This document shows positions 5,971 through 7,432 of a stretch of 7,432 bases of DNA, in pieces. Numbering within the stretch: the stretch's first letter is position 1; each line of letters starts with the position of its first letter. Source of the stretch: JBFWML01 sp050251635 (lineage in GTDB: Bacteria; Campylobacterota; Campylobacteria; Campylobacterales; SZUA-545); assembly GCA_050251635.1 (NCBI GenBank), contig JBFWML010000066.1, positions 1 to 7,432 on the forward strand, given 5' to 3'. The notes under the pieces are model-generated. The model made no database searches, was not told the DNA's origin, and saw only the letters and a list, made by a program, of their open reading frames with translations. A program made the translations under genes and the position numbers.

Positions 5971-6882
5971 ATGAAACCCGTTAAACTCTTTGCCGTTTTT
6001 TTGCTGACCCTGAGCGTTCTATCTGCAGCGGAAGCGCCCTTTTATTTTCTCAAAACCAAGGGCGACTACGCCGCGCTCAATAGCGCCATTGTCGCCACCT
6101 TTAAAGCCGCCGATTACAAAATCGGGGAGAACCGCGATATGGTCGGCCCCTTTAAAAAGCAGTTTGGCAACAGCTACTTCGAGCGTTACAACCTGATCAA
6201 CGTCCACAGCAAAAAACATGTCTCAACCCTCAGCGCCATCGACGCGAATATCGGCGCCTTTGCCCCCTTTACCATTGCCACCTACGAAAAGGACGGCTTT
6301 TTCTACGCCGGATTTCTCAAGCCCAAAACCATGGGCGAAATTCTGGGCATGAAGGGCGGCGCCAAAGAGCTGGCCGCCTACGAAAAAGAGAACATCGCCC
6401 TCTTAAACAAAGCCCTGCCCGGCGCGCAGGTTCACGACCCTGCTTACAAACCCAAAAACAGCGGCAAACCCTATCTGGTGCGCTACGACTACGACACCGA
6501 AGGGGAAGACCCCGCCGGGCTTAAAGACGACCTGGAGATGATGCTCGAAGGGGAGTTTGACGTGAACGGTTTTGTCATCGCCAACTACAACAACCTGCAC
6601 GATCAGCTCACCAATAAAGCCGGCTTCGATCTCTACTCCACCTACTCCATTTGCAAACTCTCGGTCTTTTACGTGGTCACCAAAACCCGGCCCGAAGCGG
6701 GCGTGTTTGGCCCCTGCACCTTTGCGGTTTACCAGCTTAAAGGGGACAACAAGGCGATTATGATCTACCCCTCGGTTTACAACTGGATCGATCATCTCAG
6801 CATCGACGACGGCGAAGCGATCGACCAGCTGCTTAAAGCCGAAGCCCTGATCGAAGCCAGCCTGCAAAAGATCACCGAATGA
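5971..6882 (+). CDS. Exported protein with two DUF302-like domains
   Basis: The 303-residue product has a signal peptide (cleavage near A19-A20 in LSAAEA). Two related segments follow, at about 37-125 and 185-275. Each has an amphipathic helix, a middle region, then a similar core: IGAFAPFTIATYEKDG in the first copy and AGVFGPCTFAVYQLKG in the second. The second copy has C228 (S-I-C-K) and C249 (G-P-C-T), resembling the cysteine positions of DUF302 proteins; the first copy has H79 and F100 at about the equivalent places. The function of DUF302 is not established. The ATG at 5971 is chosen for AAGGA at 5961-5965 and the signal peptide; a longer reading from 5824 would run back through the DsrE-like gene. 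It is 13 bases after that gene and overlaps the next by 4. Confidence 0.82.
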   Translation: MKPVKLFAVFLLTLSVLSAAEAPFYFLKTKGDYAALNSAIVATFKAADYKIGENRDMVGPFKKQFGNSYFERYNLINVHSKKHVSTLSAIDANIGAFAPFTIATYEKDGFFYAGFLKPKTMGEILGMKGGAKELAAYEKENIALLNKALPGAQVHDPAYKPKNSGKPYLVRYDYDTEGEDPAGLKDDLEMMLEGEFDVNGFVIANYNNLHDQLTNKAGFDLYSTYSICKLSVFYVVTKTRPEAGVFGPCTFAVYQLKGDNKAIMIYPSVYNWIDHLSIDDGEAIDQLLKAEALIEASLQKITE

Positions 6883-7432
6883 GAAAACTGCTCTGGCTCC
6901 TTTTGCCGCTGGGGCTGTGGGCTTTTAGCTACGATCTTAGGCCCGTAAAAGCCGCCGAGGGCATCGAGTGCGTCATCGGCGCGATCGACGGGCCGAACGC
7001 CCAAAACGGCGGCTTTGTTTCCAATATCTGCTGGGCCGATCTGGGCCCAAGCGTCGCGCTGCTGGATGCCGGGCCGACGCTGCGGTTCGCGCAGGAGCTT
7101 GAAGCGCTGATCTTAAAACGCACGGGCAAACCGGTTAGCCATGTGATTTTGACCAACTACCACGACGACCGGATTTTGGCCGCCAGCCACTTTGAAGGGC
7201 GCAACGGGGTCAAAATCCTCGGCCACCGATCGATTCTTTCGGATATTGCGGCCAACCCGGTGAAGTTTGAGCGGCTGCCAAACCTATTGCCGCCGAAACT
7301 CTACGCCGGAACAAAAATTCCAAGCCAAATCGAAACCTACGAAAAAGAGCTGATCGTCAAGGGTGACAGGCTGACAATCAAACTGCTCAAGCTTTCCGAA
7401 GCTTCCGAAGCGCCGTCGGATATTGCCGTTTT
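6879..7432 (+). CDS. SoxH-like metallo-beta-lactamase-fold protein, 3' end outside window
   Basis: The reading frame begins at the ATG in ATGA, overlapping the previous stop by 4 bases, and stays open to the right edge (184 residues visible). It has a signal peptide (MRKLLWLLLPLGLWAFS), then a SoxH/quinoprotein-relay-type MBL start: YDLRPVKAAEGIECVIG, NGGFVSNICWADLGPSVALLDAGPT (D63 end of strand), and VSHVILTNYHDDRILAASHFEG. At the metal motif the usual T-H-x-H-x-D-H reads T92-N93-Y-H95-D-D97-R98, so the first and last histidines are replaced by Asn and Arg. H116 in ILGHRSI resembles the next conserved histidine region. The ribosome site is weak, implying coupling to the upstream gene. SoxH-type proteins accompany sox clusters elsewhere, but their role is unclear; catalysis here is doubtful. 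Confidence 0.82.
   Translation, partial: MRKLLWLLLPLGLWAFSYDLRPVKAAEGIECVIGAIDGPNAQNGGFVSNICWADLGPSVALLDAGPTLRFAQELEALILKRTGKPVSHVILTNYHDDRILAASHFEGRNGVKILGHRSILSDIAANPVKFERLPNLLPPKLYAGTKIPSQIETYEKELIVKGDRLTIKLLKLSEASEAPSDIAV

Noticed and set aside
382..6986. Recurrent GCGATCG/CGATCG words across the window
   Set aside because: They fall in coding sequence and follow from favoured Ile-Val and Ile-Asp codons; no regular spacing or intergenic bias was seen.
7391..7411. Repeated GCTTTCCGAAGC / GCTTCCGAAGC, hairpin-like
   Set aside because: It lies inside the MBL reading frame and simply encodes a short Ser-Glu-Ala repeat; too short and isolated to call a repeat element.

Overview
The window is most of a periplasmic thiosulfate-oxidation (Sox) locus. 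It is laid out as the 3' part of a sensor histidine kinase gene, a 75-base A/T-rich gap, then eight same-strand genes packed like one operon: soxX, soxY, soxZ, soxA, soxB, a thioredoxin-fold protein, a DsrE-like protein and a tandem DUF302-like protein, followed by the start of a SoxH-like metallo-beta-lactamase-fold gene that runs off the right edge. All genes are on the + strand. No RNA gene, mobile element, CRISPR array or gene-free stretch over 300 bases is present.

The order soxXYZAB without soxCD, a SoxA with a single CXXCH heme site, and a histidine kinase with an almost direct step from membrane helix to H-box all fit a sulfur-oxidising member of the Campylobacterota (Sulfurimonas/Sulfurovum/Nitratifractor-like), where soxXYZAB and soxCDYZ commonly sit in separate loci. 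Base composition looks G+C-rich for that group (roughly mid to upper 50s percent by eye), so a G+C-rich genus is likely. The taxonomic call is inference.

Region by region: 1-1104, histidine kinase (5' end missing). 1105-1179, intergenic region with an 11-bp-phased TTTAC direct repeat, a perfect TTTACA-TT-TGTAAA inverted repeat, a weak promoter candidate and a strong Shine-Dalgarno. 1180-5138, the core Sox enzymes: SoxAX (c-type cytochromes) couples thiosulfate onto the SoxYZ carrier and SoxB hydrolyses the sulfonate off as sulfate. 5140-7432, four exported accessory proteins with gaps or overlaps of -4 to +13 bases, which look like a sulfur- or thiol-handling module attached to the core.

The core Sox calls are secure. 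The most interesting points are the accessory module, whose DUF302 protein has kept its cysteines in only one of two copies and whose MBL protein has lost two histidines of the HxHxDH metal motif; a cysteine-rich tail and a PHWEFT variant in SoxB; a shortened GGCG carrier tail plus a second cysteine in SoxY; and a possible response-regulator operator beside the histidine kinase.
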